A stretch of 64,000 bases of DNA from Planctomycetota bacterium (lineage in GTDB: Bacteria; Planctomycetota; Phycisphaerae; Phycisphaerales; UBA1924). Positions 26,323-34,418 of this stretch are shown in pieces (position 1 is the first letter of the stretch; every line of letters starts with the position of its first letter). The DNA is taken from assembly GCA_018242625.1 (NCBI GenBank), contig JAFEBO010000009.1, positions 62,001 to 126,000 on the forward strand, in the 5' to 3' direction. A program made the translations under genes and the position numbers. Below the pieces are notes generated by a model. It searched no databases, was not told where the DNA came from, and saw nothing but the letters and a program-made list of their open reading frames with translations.

Positions 26323-27359
26323 GCGTCGGATATGTCCCAGTCCAGTGGAACAGGCAGAAGCGCATCTATGACGCGATCGTCGTCGGGAGCGTGCTGGGCT
26401 ATCTCTGCCTCTGGGTTCTTTGCGGCAAATTGATCTGGCGAGGTGCGGAATCGATTTCGGACGAAATCCTGATATTGCGCGGGCTGGGCTCGTGCGCTTT
26501 CCTGCTGCTTACCGTGATACTGCTGATCGGTCCGGTCGCGCGCCTCGACCGCAGATTCCTGCCGCTGCTTTACAACCGGAGGCACCTTGGCGTCCTCACG
26601 TGCCTGATCGCGTGCGCACACGGCATCCTTGCCATTGGTTATTACCACGGCTTTGGTGTGGATAATCCGCTCTTTTCGCTCTTTGTGAACAGCGCCGGCT
26701 ACAGGTCGTTCGCCGGGATCAACTTTGAGCTATTCGGGGCGGGTGCGCTCGTGATCTTGATCACGCTGGCCTCAACCAGCCACGATTTCTGGCTGCGCAA
26801 CCTTTCCCCGCGCATCTGGAAGCGGCTGCACATGCTCGTCTATGTGGCTTATGGACTTCTGATTGCGCACGTCGGGCTGGGAGCGCTGCAGACCGACCGG
26901 AATTGGGCGTTTGTGTTCACCGTCCTTGTGAGTGTTCTTTCTGTTTCGGCAGCGCATGTTGCCGCCGCGATGAAAGAAGCTTCGGTCGATCAGGGAACCC
27001 ACGCCCACGACGGCTGGATCGACGCGGGGTTGGAAAAAGATATCCCGATGAATCGCGCCCGCACGGTCTGCGCGTCCGGGGGTGAGCGGATCGCAATCTT
27101 CAGGCACGCGGACGGTCTCGCCGCGGTGACCAATGTGTGCGCCCACCAGGGCGGGCCTCTTTCCGAAGGCAGGATCATCGATGGATGCATCACCTGCCCC
27201 TGGCACGGCTGGCAGTACAAGACCGACGGATGCTCGCCGCCGCCGTTTCAGGAACGCGTTGCCACTTATCAGGTACGCGTGGTCGCGGGCCGCGTGCAGG
27301 TGAGCAGCCAGCCCTCACGTCCACAGACCGCCCAAAGCAGGAGCGCCACGCATGGATGA
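26319..27359 (+). CDS. Ferric-reductase-like transmembrane protein fused to a Rieske [2Fe-2S] domain
   Basis: 346 residues from ATG 26319. Residues 15-215 contain about six helices with two histidine pairs, His89/His101 and His171/His184. This is the spacing of the bis-heme ferric reductase/NOX transmembrane family. Residues 230-330 are a Rieske domain with CAH (Cys274, His276) and CPWH (Cys293, His296), all four cluster ligands intact. Electrons could pass between membrane heme b and a soluble-side Fe-S cluster. No FAD/NAD reductase domain is present, so an external partner is needed. The stop overlaps the cysteine-motif membrane protein gene by 8 bases. Confidence 0.85.
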   Translation: MSVGYVPVQWNRQKRIYDAIVVGSVLGYLCLWVLCGKLIWRGAESISDEILILRGLGSCAFLLLTVILLIGPVARLDRRFLPLLYNRRHLGVLTCLIACAHGILAIGYYHGFGVDNPLFSLFVNSAGYRSFAGINFELFGAGALVILITLASTSHDFWLRNLSPRIWKRLHMLVYVAYGLLIAHVGLGALQTDRNWAFVFTVLVSVLSVSAAHVAAAMKEASVDQGTHAHDGWIDAGLEKDIPMNRARTVCASGGERIAIFRHADGLAAVTNVCAHQGGPLSEGRIIDGCITCPWHGWQYKTDGCSPPPFQERVATYQVRVVAGRVQVSSQPSRPQTAQSRSATHG

Positions 27360-28092
27360 CTCGAGTTCTTTCTATGTGGGGTACTTGCCGGTCCCGCGTC
27401 CGTTGATCCGGTTTTTGTGGCTTGCTTTGCCCCTGCTTGTTGGCGCGGCGTGGATGGTCGCGCTGCTGGCGGCAGGATCACAGCCAAGCCCCGGAAACGG
27501 AATCTGGCACGACGCAGACGTGCAGCACTACCGCGGGCGCGTGGTTCTCTGGCCCTATCCGATTCTGCTGCCGACCGACCATCCCGAGCGGGGGTACCTG
27601 CTGGTGGAGAGCGGCAAGCACGGCGCCCAGCGCGACTGGCCGGCGCTCGTTGGCCACGAGGTTGAGGCAACCGGGCGGCCTCTGGAGCGCGACAAAGCGC
27701 TGATGATCGAGCTTGATCCCGGTGAAGCGGGGCTTTCGGTGGTGGCGTCGGCTCCGCAGGGCACCCTGCCGGCTGCTACTGGCGAAGAGATCCGCACCCT
27801 TCGGGGCGAGATTGTCGACAGCAAGTGCTTTCTTGGCGCGATGAAACCCGGGCACGGCAAGACGCATAAGGCCTGCGCCACGCTCTGCATAAAGGGTGGA
27901 ATCCCCCCTCTATTCATCTCCAAAACCCGGGACGGCTACGACTACTGGCTGATCTGCGGCGCGGACGGGAAGCCGCTCCCCGAATCGCTGTGGCCCCTGA
28001 TCGCCGATCCGCTCGAAATAAAGGGGCGAATCGAATCCATGGGCGGCGTTCGCCGCATTCTTGTCGCGCCGACCGACATCCGCCCTCTGTGA
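27352..28092 (+). CDS. Membrane-anchored protein with conserved Cys motif, partner of the Rieske gene
   Basis: 246 residues. One N-terminal transmembrane helix (about 20-42) is followed by a soluble domain. The striking segment is SKCFLGAMKPGHGKTHKACA then TLC (Cys159, Cys175, Cys179, with His169 and His172 between), and later LICG (Cys202). Its Gly/His/Cys density suggests a metal or redox cofactor site. I know of similar Cys-motif proteins beside Rieske genes but of no assigned function. It overlaps the upstream gene by 8 bases and is the last gene before the promoter-like element at 28100. Confidence 0.7.
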   Translation: MDDSSSFYVGYLPVPRPLIRFLWLALPLLVGAAWMVALLAAGSQPSPGNGIWHDADVQHYRGRVVLWPYPILLPTDHPERGYLLVESGKHGAQRDWPALVGHEVEATGRPLERDKALMIELDPGEAGLSVVASAPQGTLPAATGEEIRTLRGEIVDSKCFLGAMKPGHGKTHKACATLCIKGGIPPLFISKTRDGYDYWLICGADGKPLPESLWPLIADPLEIKGRIESMGGVRRILVAPTDIRPL

Positions 28093-28099
28093 AATCCCG

Positions 28100-28125
28100 C
28101 GTCACGCTCGGCAGACCGCGGCATC
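28100..28125 (+). promoter_or_regulatory. Candidate ECF sigma promoter upstream of the DinB-NRDE-ATP-grasp operon
   Basis: CGTCAC (28100-28105), 14 nt (28106-28119), GGCATC (28120-28125), continuing TCATCCC. It matches the sigma-gene promoter candidate at 5 of 6 and 6 of 6 box positions, and ACCGCGGCATCTCA is shared exactly. It lies 42 nt before ATG 28168. Confidence 0.62.
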
Positions 28126-28167
28126 TCATCCCGGGAATACGCGCTCGTACCCGGAGGATGGAACTGC

Positions 28168-28743
28168 ATGGTCACCAACGCTCGTCCGCTGCATTCGGCA
28201 CCCTTTGCGATCCCCCTGGCCGACCTCCTGCGAGAGTTGGCCGGGGTTGTAGGACAGCTCACAGCGGCGCAGTACAACGCGCCGGCGGGCGAGTCGTTCT
28301 TCCGGGGCACCATCGGAGGGCACGTGAGGCATTGTCTGGATCATGCGCGTGCGCTGCTTGATACGATCGACTCGGGCGTTATTGACTACGACGCGCGCGA
28401 TCGCGGCACGCGGATTGAACTGGACCCGGGAGCCGCACGTGATGAAATTCACCGCCTGCGGACGCTGGCCGAAAGCGCGGCTCAGAAAAGCCCGGACCTG
28501 ACCGTGTTTGTCCGCGTGCTGCCCACACGCGATGGAGCCCCTGTTCAGCTCCGTTCGACGCTCGGCCGCGAGCTCGGCTTCGTCCTCTCCCACACCATTC
28601 ATCACAACGCCATGATCAGGGGGATGGCGATGGCGATGGGCATCGGATTGCCCCAGAGTTTCGGGTATGCGCCCTCGACGCTGGCGCACCAGACGATGTG
28701 CCAATCGCGAGCCGCAAGCGGAGAGTGCGCGTGTGCACACTGA
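28168..28743 (+). CDS. DinB-family protein
   Basis: 191 residues. Four-helix-bundle pattern with histidines that can form the DinB metal triad: HVRHCLDHARALLD (about 51-64) and VLSHTIHHNAMIRGMA (about 139-154). DinB/YfiT-like proteins are thiol-dependent metal enzymes or of unknown role. ATG 28168 is preceded by GGAGGATGG and sits 42 nt after a candidate ECF promoter. The end overlaps the NRDE gene by 13 bases. Confidence 0.8.
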   Translation: MVTNARPLHSAPFAIPLADLLRELAGVVGQLTAAQYNAPAGESFFRGTIGGHVRHCLDHARALLDTIDSGVIDYDARDRGTRIELDPGAARDEIHRLRTLAESAAQKSPDLTVFVRVLPTRDGAPVQLRSTLGRELGFVLSHTIHHNAMIRGMAMAMGIGLPQSFGYAPSTLAHQTMCQSRAASGECACAH

Positions 28744-29480
28744 GTTCGCTGACGGGCTCAGGCAGACTGGGGGTACGTCTGCGGGTCGTGATGAATCGCG
28801 ACGAGCAGCGATCCCGCGCCCGAGCCCAGCCTCCGGTTGTACGCACGTTCGGGGGGATCCACGGGGTTTTTCCGATCGACCCGCATTCGGGCGGAACATG
28901 GATCGGCGCCAATAGCGCCGGCCTCGTGCTGGCGGTTCTGAATGCCTCCCAACCGCCGACGGCGGCAACCTCCGGCCTTTGCAGAAGCCGGGGCGTGATC
29001 GTTCCGGGTCTGCTCGAGTGCGAGAGGACGGAGGAGGTCGCCGATCGCGTCGGTTCCGGCACCTTTGCGGGAATGCCGCCCTGCCGGCTGCTTGTGGTAG
29101 ATTCCTGCACAATCCGGGACTTCCGCTGGGACGGACAGAGGCTGGACAGGCACCGGTGGAACGTCGATCGCCCGTTCATGGCCACGTCATCGAGCCTGGG
29201 CGACGATCTCGTCGAGACTCCCCGCGGACAGCTCTTTGACTCGATGCTCGCCCGCGGCGCAACCTTTCAGGCGCAGGATGCCTTTCACCGGCATTCGTGG
29301 GACGACCGGCGCGATATCAGCGTGATGATGTCCCGGCCGGACGCCCGGACGCTGAGCAGAACTGTGGTGGAAGTGAGCGCCGATTCGGTGCGGATGATCT
29401 ATCAGGATCTTGAAACCGACACCATCGGCCTGCGCACCATCGCTCCGACCGCCGGCCGAAGGACGGAAGTGATCTCGTGA
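28731..29480 (+). CDS. NRDE-family (TANGO2-like) protein
   Basis: 249 residues from a GTG at 28731, chosen because it puts Cys at position 2 (M-C-T-L), as in TANGO2/NRDE proteins, where it is the putative Ntn-hydrolase nucleophile. RVVMNRDEQ carries the defining NRDE motif, and GGTWIGANSAGLVLAVLN follows as in the family. The eukaryotic relative TANGO2 is implicated in heme or lipid trafficking; the bacterial function is unknown. It overlaps both neighbours (13 bases upstream, 4 downstream), so three genes are co-translated. Confidence 0.85.
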   Translation: MCTLSSLTGSGRLGVRLRVVMNRDEQRSRARAQPPVVRTFGGIHGVFPIDPHSGGTWIGANSAGLVLAVLNASQPPTAATSGLCRSRGVIVPGLLECERTEEVADRVGSGTFAGMPPCRLLVVDSCTIRDFRWDGQRLDRHRWNVDRPFMATSSSLGDDLVETPRGQLFDSMLARGATFQAQDAFHRHSWDDRRDISVMMSRPDARTLSRTVVEVSADSVRMIYQDLETDTIGLRTIAPTAGRRTEVIS

Positions 29481-30592
29481 CCAGCTTTTCTCGCCGCAAC
29501 ACGCTCGATCGGGAGAGGATGCAGACCGCAGGCGCCGCGGCCCGGTCAACCGTTGCGTATCTGCAAATCGCCGCAGAGCGCTTCTTTCGCTTCGAATTCT
29601 GGCCCGCGTGGATCCTGTATGCGCTGCTGATTCCGCACTTCGTGCGACTGGTGATACGACATCGGAGCGTGACGGTCTTTGCGGCCGCCAACCCCGGCAT
29701 CCCGCTGGGAGGCTTCGTGGGAGAATCGAAGTTTGACATTCTCCGGCGTCTGCCCCGATCCCGCACGATTCCGGGCTTGCTGCTCACGCCGGCCCCCTCA
29801 GAGCAAAGGCTCCGGCATCTGCGGCAGGCGATGGATACGCATCGGTGGCACTTTCCTCTGGTTCTCAAGCCGGATGTGGGCGAGCGCGGAACAGGGGTAC
29901 GCCTCGTCCGCTCGATCGACGAAGCCGCGGACTACTTTCGCGTCCATCACCAGGCCGTCATCGCGCAGCCCTTTCACACGGGACCGTTTGAAGCGGGAGT
30001 TTTTTATGTTCGTCGCCCCGGGAGCGCACGGGGAGAGATCTTTTCGATCACAACCAAGGTGCTCCCGACCGTCACGGGCGATGGCCGTAGCACGCTCAGG
30101 GCCCTCATTCTGAGTGATTCTGTACTCCGGCTGCGTCACGCTGTGCTGCTGCGCCAACTCGGTTCGAAGGCGGCCGATGTGCCGTGTGCGGGCGAACAAG
30201 TCGTACTTTCGATCGTTGGGAATCACTGCCGCGGCGCGATCTTCCTGGACGGCGCTCATCTGAGCACCAGTGCTCTCCAGGACGCGATCGATCAGGTTGC
30301 GCGCCAATTTGATGGGTTTCATTTCGGCCGCTTTGACATCAAATACTCCGATCCGACGGCGTTTGCGCGTGGCGAAGGATTTGAGATCGTCGAGCTCAAC
30401 GGCGTGCTGTCGGAATCCACCAATATCTACGACCCTTCCTTCAGTCTCCTCCGGGCGCTGCGGACACTTCGCGCCCAGTGGACGCTGGCCTTTGAGATCG
30501 GCGCCGCGAACGCACGCCGCGGGGCGCGGATCCCGACGGCGATCGAGATGATCCGCGCGGTACGCCATGCCCGCTCCCTGGCACGATCCTGA
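29477..30592 (+). CDS. ATP-grasp-type protein of unknown substrate
   Basis: 371 residues from a GTG that overlaps the NRDE stop (GTGA). An N-terminal region with one hydrophobic helix (about 40-60, WPAWILYALLIPHFVRLVI) precedes an ATP-grasp domain: FPLVLKPDVGERGTGVRLV (ATP-binding lysine and glycine loop), VIAQPF and a C-terminal FGRFDIKY...FEIVELNGV segment with the metal-binding Asp, Glu and Asn. ATP-grasp enzymes join a carboxylate to an amine or thiol. The acceptor here is unknown, and no peptide or amino-acid biosynthesis genes are nearby. Confidence 0.78.
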   Translation: MTSFSRRNTLDRERMQTAGAAARSTVAYLQIAAERFFRFEFWPAWILYALLIPHFVRLVIRHRSVTVFAAANPGIPLGGFVGESKFDILRRLPRSRTIPGLLLTPAPSEQRLRHLRQAMDTHRWHFPLVLKPDVGERGTGVRLVRSIDEAADYFRVHHQAVIAQPFHTGPFEAGVFYVRRPGSARGEIFSITTKVLPTVTGDGRSTLRALILSDSVLRLRHAVLLRQLGSKAADVPCAGEQVVLSIVGNHCRGAIFLDGAHLSTSALQDAIDQVARQFDGFHFGRFDIKYSDPTAFARGEGFEIVELNGVLSESTNIYDPSFSLLRALRTLRAQWTLAFEIGAANARRGARIPTAIEMIRAVRHARSLARS

Positions 30593-30596
30593 AGCG

Positions 30597-30622
30597 CGAC
30601 ACAGACGACCGCCGCCGTCATC
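30597..30622 (+). promoter_or_regulatory. Weaker copy of the candidate ECF promoter upstream of the FG-GAP gene
   Basis: CGACAC (30597-30602), 14 nt, GTCATC (30617-30622), continuing TCATTTC. It has one or two mismatches to the other three elements but the same 14-nt spacing and the same CATCTCA core. It lies 47 nt before ATG 30670. Confidence 0.5.
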
Positions 30623-30669
30623 TCATTTCCGGCCGGGCAATGCCTAGGGCTCGGCCGGGAGGTGCTCAC

Positions 30670-32436
30670 ATGTCTCAACCCCAGAACGGACGTCGGCTTT
30701 TGCACAGTTCACTGTCGCTCCGGCGCACAACCGCCATTGCGCTTGCGGCGGGCTGGTGCTGGTTTGGAGGACTCGCCGATGCCCAGGTTTCCGTCGGCGG
30801 GCTTCGCTTCGTGGATCGTGCCGCACTGGGCCAGATCTCGCTTGGATCAATCCGCGGCTCGCTGGGAGTGATCGACTTTGACAACGACGGGTGGTTCGAC
30901 CTGTTCTTTGCCGATGTGGCCGGGGCGCCAAACCGTCTCTTCCGTAATGTGGCCAGCCCTTCCACGCCCGGTGGGCGCACCTTTGTGGACGTGACCTCTT
31001 CCAGCGGGATCGCGGATGCGGACGGCACCGCACGCGGCTTTGGCGGAGTTGTCATTCTGGACTTTGACAACGACGGCTGGAGCGATATCTACACCATCGG
31101 GCCCGGCGCCGGCCTCACGGGCGGGGTGCTCTACCGCAACAACGGCAACGGCACGTTCACAAATGTCAGCATCGCCTCGGGCGTTCGACAGACGGACACA
31201 GCGCCGAGCTCCGCCAGCGCCTGCGACTTTGATCACGACGGATGGACAGATCTCCTGATCATCAACAGCGGCTACGGCGGCAAGGCACTGCTGCTCCTCC
31301 GCAACAACGGCGACGGAACATTTTCGAAGCGCAACGACCTTGTTCCGGCCACCACGTTCGCGGGTATCACCTACGCATCCACGTGGACCGATTACAACCG
31401 GGACGGATGGGAAGATGCCCTGGTCTGCTTCAACAACACGGTACCCCTGACACTGTGCAATGCGCCCGACGGCGCGGGCGGCCGGCGCCTCAATGACGCA
31501 ACAGCTGCCTCCGGCTTCACGCACGTCGGCCCCGCCCCCATGGGCATCGCCACCGGCGACATCGACCGCGACGGCTGGCAGGATCTGGTGATCACCGACG
31601 CTGTTTCGGGTACCTATTACAGAAATGACTCCGGCCACCTGACCGAGATCAAGCCGTTCTCCACCTTCTTCGGCTGGGGCACGACTCTGCTCGATGCCAA
31701 CAACGACGGCACTCTCGACAACTATCAGGCCGGTTCCTTTTCTTCGGCGAACGTGGATTTTCTCGTGCGGAACAACGGCGACGGAACCTGGACAAATGCC
31801 CAGGCGGCGCTCAATACGACGGCGTTGCCGAGCCAGCAGTGCGCAAGGATCGACTTCGATAACGATGGATTCGAGGACATCATCACAATCAATCCCGGCA
31901 GATTCGTCAGCATCTACCACAACCAGTCCGGCCTTCTCCCCGGTGCCGGCCACTGGTCTTCCGTCCGCCTCCACGGAGGACACGGCGTCAACCAGAGCGC
32001 CATCGGCGCACGCGTCCGTCTCTATAGCGCCGGAGGGGTGCAGATGCGCGAGATTGTTGCGGGGTCGAGCTACAGCGCGAGCGAAGACCCTCGCGCGCAC
32101 TTTGGACTGGGCGCGGATACCACCATCGACAGCATCGAGGTGATCTGGCCGCGTCGCGGCAGTGTCGCGCAACGAACGACCCGGTTCGCCGGGCCGTTCC
32201 CGATTGACACGGAGCTCTCGATCACGGCGCCGGCCCCTTGCCCGGCGGACCAGAACGCCGACGGAGTCGTCGACGACGGCGATTTCGCGCTGTTCGCCAG
32301 GTCGTACGACCTGCTCTTGTGCACCGATCCCGCGCAGGAAACAGACTGCCCGGCCGATCTGTCCGGCGACTGGAAAGTGGACGACTCAGACTTTGTGCTC
32401 TTCGTGCGAGCCTACAGCGACTTCTTTTGCCCGTGA
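30670..32436 (+). CDS. Secreted FG-GAP/VCBS-repeat protein with ASPIC/UnbV domain and dockerin-like tag
   Basis: 588 residues from ATG 30670, with GGGAGGTG 7 bases upstream and a signal peptide ending near LADAQ. Residues of about 40-440 hold repeated DFDNDGWFDLFF-type calcium loops of a beta-propeller (at least seven, including DFDHDGWTDLLI and DIDRDGWQDLVI). An ASPIC/UnbV domain follows (SAIGARVRLYSAGG, PRAHFGLGADTTIDSIEVIWP). The last 65 residues are two dockerin-like loops (DQNADGVVDDGDF, DLSGDWKVDDSDF). Exported; function unknown. It has its own candidate ECF promoter. Confidence 0.9.
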   Translation: MSQPQNGRRLLHSSLSLRRTTAIALAAGWCWFGGLADAQVSVGGLRFVDRAALGQISLGSIRGSLGVIDFDNDGWFDLFFADVAGAPNRLFRNVASPSTPGGRTFVDVTSSSGIADADGTARGFGGVVILDFDNDGWSDIYTIGPGAGLTGGVLYRNNGNGTFTNVSIASGVRQTDTAPSSASACDFDHDGWTDLLIINSGYGGKALLLLRNNGDGTFSKRNDLVPATTFAGITYASTWTDYNRDGWEDALVCFNNTVPLTLCNAPDGAGGRRLNDATAASGFTHVGPAPMGIATGDIDRDGWQDLVITDAVSGTYYRNDSGHLTEIKPFSTFFGWGTTLLDANNDGTLDNYQAGSFSSANVDFLVRNNGDGTWTNAQAALNTTALPSQQCARIDFDNDGFEDIITINPGRFVSIYHNQSGLLPGAGHWSSVRLHGGHGVNQSAIGARVRLYSAGGVQMREIVAGSSYSASEDPRAHFGLGADTTIDSIEVIWPRRGSVAQRTTRFAGPFPIDTELSITAPAPCPADQNADGVVDDGDFALFARSYDLLLCTDPAQETDCPADLSGDWKVDDSDFVLFVRAYSDFFCP

Positions 32437-32471
32437 CACTAACCCGCGAGTGGGCCGGCCCATGCCCATCC

Positions 32472-34418
32472 TCAGCCGCCGCTGTACGCGGGCTTCACGG
32501 GCTGGACCGGGTCCTGCACAGGCTTCCCATCCGGCTGGCCGGTCTCCGGCGCGGGCTCCTGCGTGGGCGCAGGGAGCACCGGCGGCGTGTTCTGTTCCTT
32601 TGGCTGCCCCTTCTTGAAGATCTCAAGAACAGCGGGCCCGGGCGAATAGGGCGCCTTGTTGCCGCCGATGATCTCTTCGGTGGGCGGTGCCTGCTCGGGA
32701 TTCGGACGCCCGGGGATCGACAGATCGACACGAGCCTGCCCCAGCAGCGTTCCCGTGGCGAAGGCCAGATCGACCTGCGCCACCTCGTAATCAGTCACGG
32801 CCGAAATCTCGGAAAACTGGGCCTCTGCCAGACGGGTCGTCGCGTCGAGAACAAAGTTGCTCGTGCTCGCCCCGACGGCGAATTGCCGCTGCTCGGCCTG
32901 CAACGCGCGCGTGTTCAGGATCACCGACTGCCGGGTCGCGATGATCCGCTGCCAGGCCGCCTCGATCGAGTCGATCGCGTTCAGAACCTCCTGCCGGATC
33001 GAAAGCTCGCGGGCTTCGCGCGTGCTGAGCCGCTGGAGGCGTTGAAGTATCGCGCGCCGCACCGCCGACCGTGCAACCTCGTTGCCGATCGGGATGGCCG
33101 CGGACAGACCGACCGACCAGTCGGCGTGCTCGAACGACATCGTGTTCTGAAACGCCGTCCCGCGCACCCCGCCCAGCCCGGTCACGCCGTAGGTGTAATC
33201 CAGCGTCACCAGCGGGAGCGCCTGGTTCTGGGCAAAGTCGATGTTGGCCGCATCCGCCGCGATACGCAGCTCAAGCTCGAGCATCTCCATGCGTGTCGCG
33301 ACCGCGAGCTTGGTGAGCTCCGAACGGTCAAACTCGTAGAGCACAAGATCCGGGGGCGTCGAAGGAAGGATCATCGTGGCCGACTGCACGTCGAGCCCCG
33401 GCATGTTCATGACCCGTTTGAGCTCGCGCTGCTGGGTCAGGACGTTGTTCTGGGCGATGATGATCGCGTCCAGTTTGTCCGACACGCCCGCCTGAGAGCG
33501 GATCGCCTCGATCTCGGCGACCGAACCAGCCTTGACCTTGCGCTCCGCCGTTTCCAGCTGCGCCGATGCCAGCTCGTACTGCTGCTGGGCAACTTCCAGA
33601 TTCTTCTTGGCCTGGTACAGCCGCCAGTACGACCGGTCGATCGCCGCCAGCTGACGGATGGCCTCCAGCTTGGTCGACGCCTCCGACGCGCGCTCGTTGT
33701 ACGAAGCGATGCGAAGGGCGGCCGTGTTGGCACGCCGGCCCGCGTTGCGCAGCAGCGGCTGGCTCAGCGAAAAGGCGAGTTCGTCGGTGTACTGGGGGTT
33801 GAACAGGCCCGAACTGGGGTTGGTGTCGAGCCGCTGGGGCAGGAACGAAACGTTGATCGTCTCGCCCGTGCGCGTGGGGATCGTGACCCCCGGCTCGATA
33901 AACCGCGTTCCGGTGTATGTCTGATCGAGATAGGGGACGTCCAGGCCGGTGGGCTGATTCTGATCCTGCCAGAGCGAACGCAGGGTAAACGTGCTCTCGA
34001 ACTTTCCTTCTTCCTGGCTCACGGTTTCGCGGGCGATCGCCGGGTCCATGAGCGCGATCTGCAGATCGAGGTTGTTGGCGAGCGTGCTCGCGCGGGCCTC
34101 CTCGATCGTGAGGTTGTAGGTCTTGAGCTCCTCGAAGCGCTTGCGCGCCCGATCGATCGCCGCCTTGTCCACCATGCCCGCGGCGTCCGTCGGAATCTTC
34201 GGGTCCGGCTTTGCGTACTTGTTGAAGTCGGCGTTGTCGATCTTCCGCAGCCGATCGAGCGAAACGGTCGCGCCAAAGTCCTCCGGCTCGCTGCCGAACG
34301 GATTCCCCTCGCACGCCGCGAGGATCAGGACCGAGAGAACCGGCAGCACGCGCAATGACCCGCGTGCAACGCCCGATGTGATCCAATACGCGCCTCGTGC
34401 GCGAGCCCGCTTATTCAT
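32472..34418 (-). CDS. TolC-family outer-membrane efflux lipoprotein
   Basis: 648 residues. The lipoprotein signal is VLSVLILAAC. Long alternating helical segments (LTIEEARASTLANNLDLQIAL; AAIDRSYWRLYQAKKNLEVAQQQYELA) show the TolC/OEP repeat architecture, with a Pro/Ala-rich C-terminal tail of about 70 residues. It is the outer-membrane channel of the tripartite exporter encoded just upstream. The start overlaps the stop of the permease gene by 8 bases. Confidence 0.92.
   Translation of the reverse strand: MNKRARARGAYWITSGVARGSLRVLPVLSVLILAACEGNPFGSEPEDFGATVSLDRLRKIDNADFNKYAKPDPKIPTDAAGMVDKAAIDRARKRFEELKTYNLTIEEARASTLANNLDLQIALMDPAIARETVSQEEGKFESTFTLRSLWQDQNQPTGLDVPYLDQTYTGTRFIEPGVTIPTRTGETINVSFLPQRLDTNPSSGLFNPQYTDELAFSLSQPLLRNAGRRANTAALRIASYNERASEASTKLEAIRQLAAIDRSYWRLYQAKKNLEVAQQQYELASAQLETAERKVKAGSVAEIEAIRSQAGVSDKLDAIIIAQNNVLTQQRELKRVMNMPGLDVQSATMILPSTPPDLVLYEFDRSELTKLAVATRMEMLELELRIAADAANIDFAQNQALPLVTLDYTYGVTGLGGVRGTAFQNTMSFEHADWSVGLSAAIPIGNEVARSAVRRAILQRLQRLSTREARELSIRQEVLNAIDSIEAAWQRIIATRQSVILNTRALQAEQRQFAVGASTSNFVLDATTRLAEAQFSEISAVTDYEVAQVDLAFATGTLLGQARVDLSIPGRPNPEQAPPTEEIIGGNKAPYSPGPAVLEIFKKGQPKEQNTPPVLPAPTQEPAPETGQPDGKPVQDPVQPVKPAYSGG

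Noticed and set aside
32238..34358. Plus-strand open frame of 706 codons
   Set aside because: Antisense of the TolC-like gene; the Arg/Leu-rich product has no family features.
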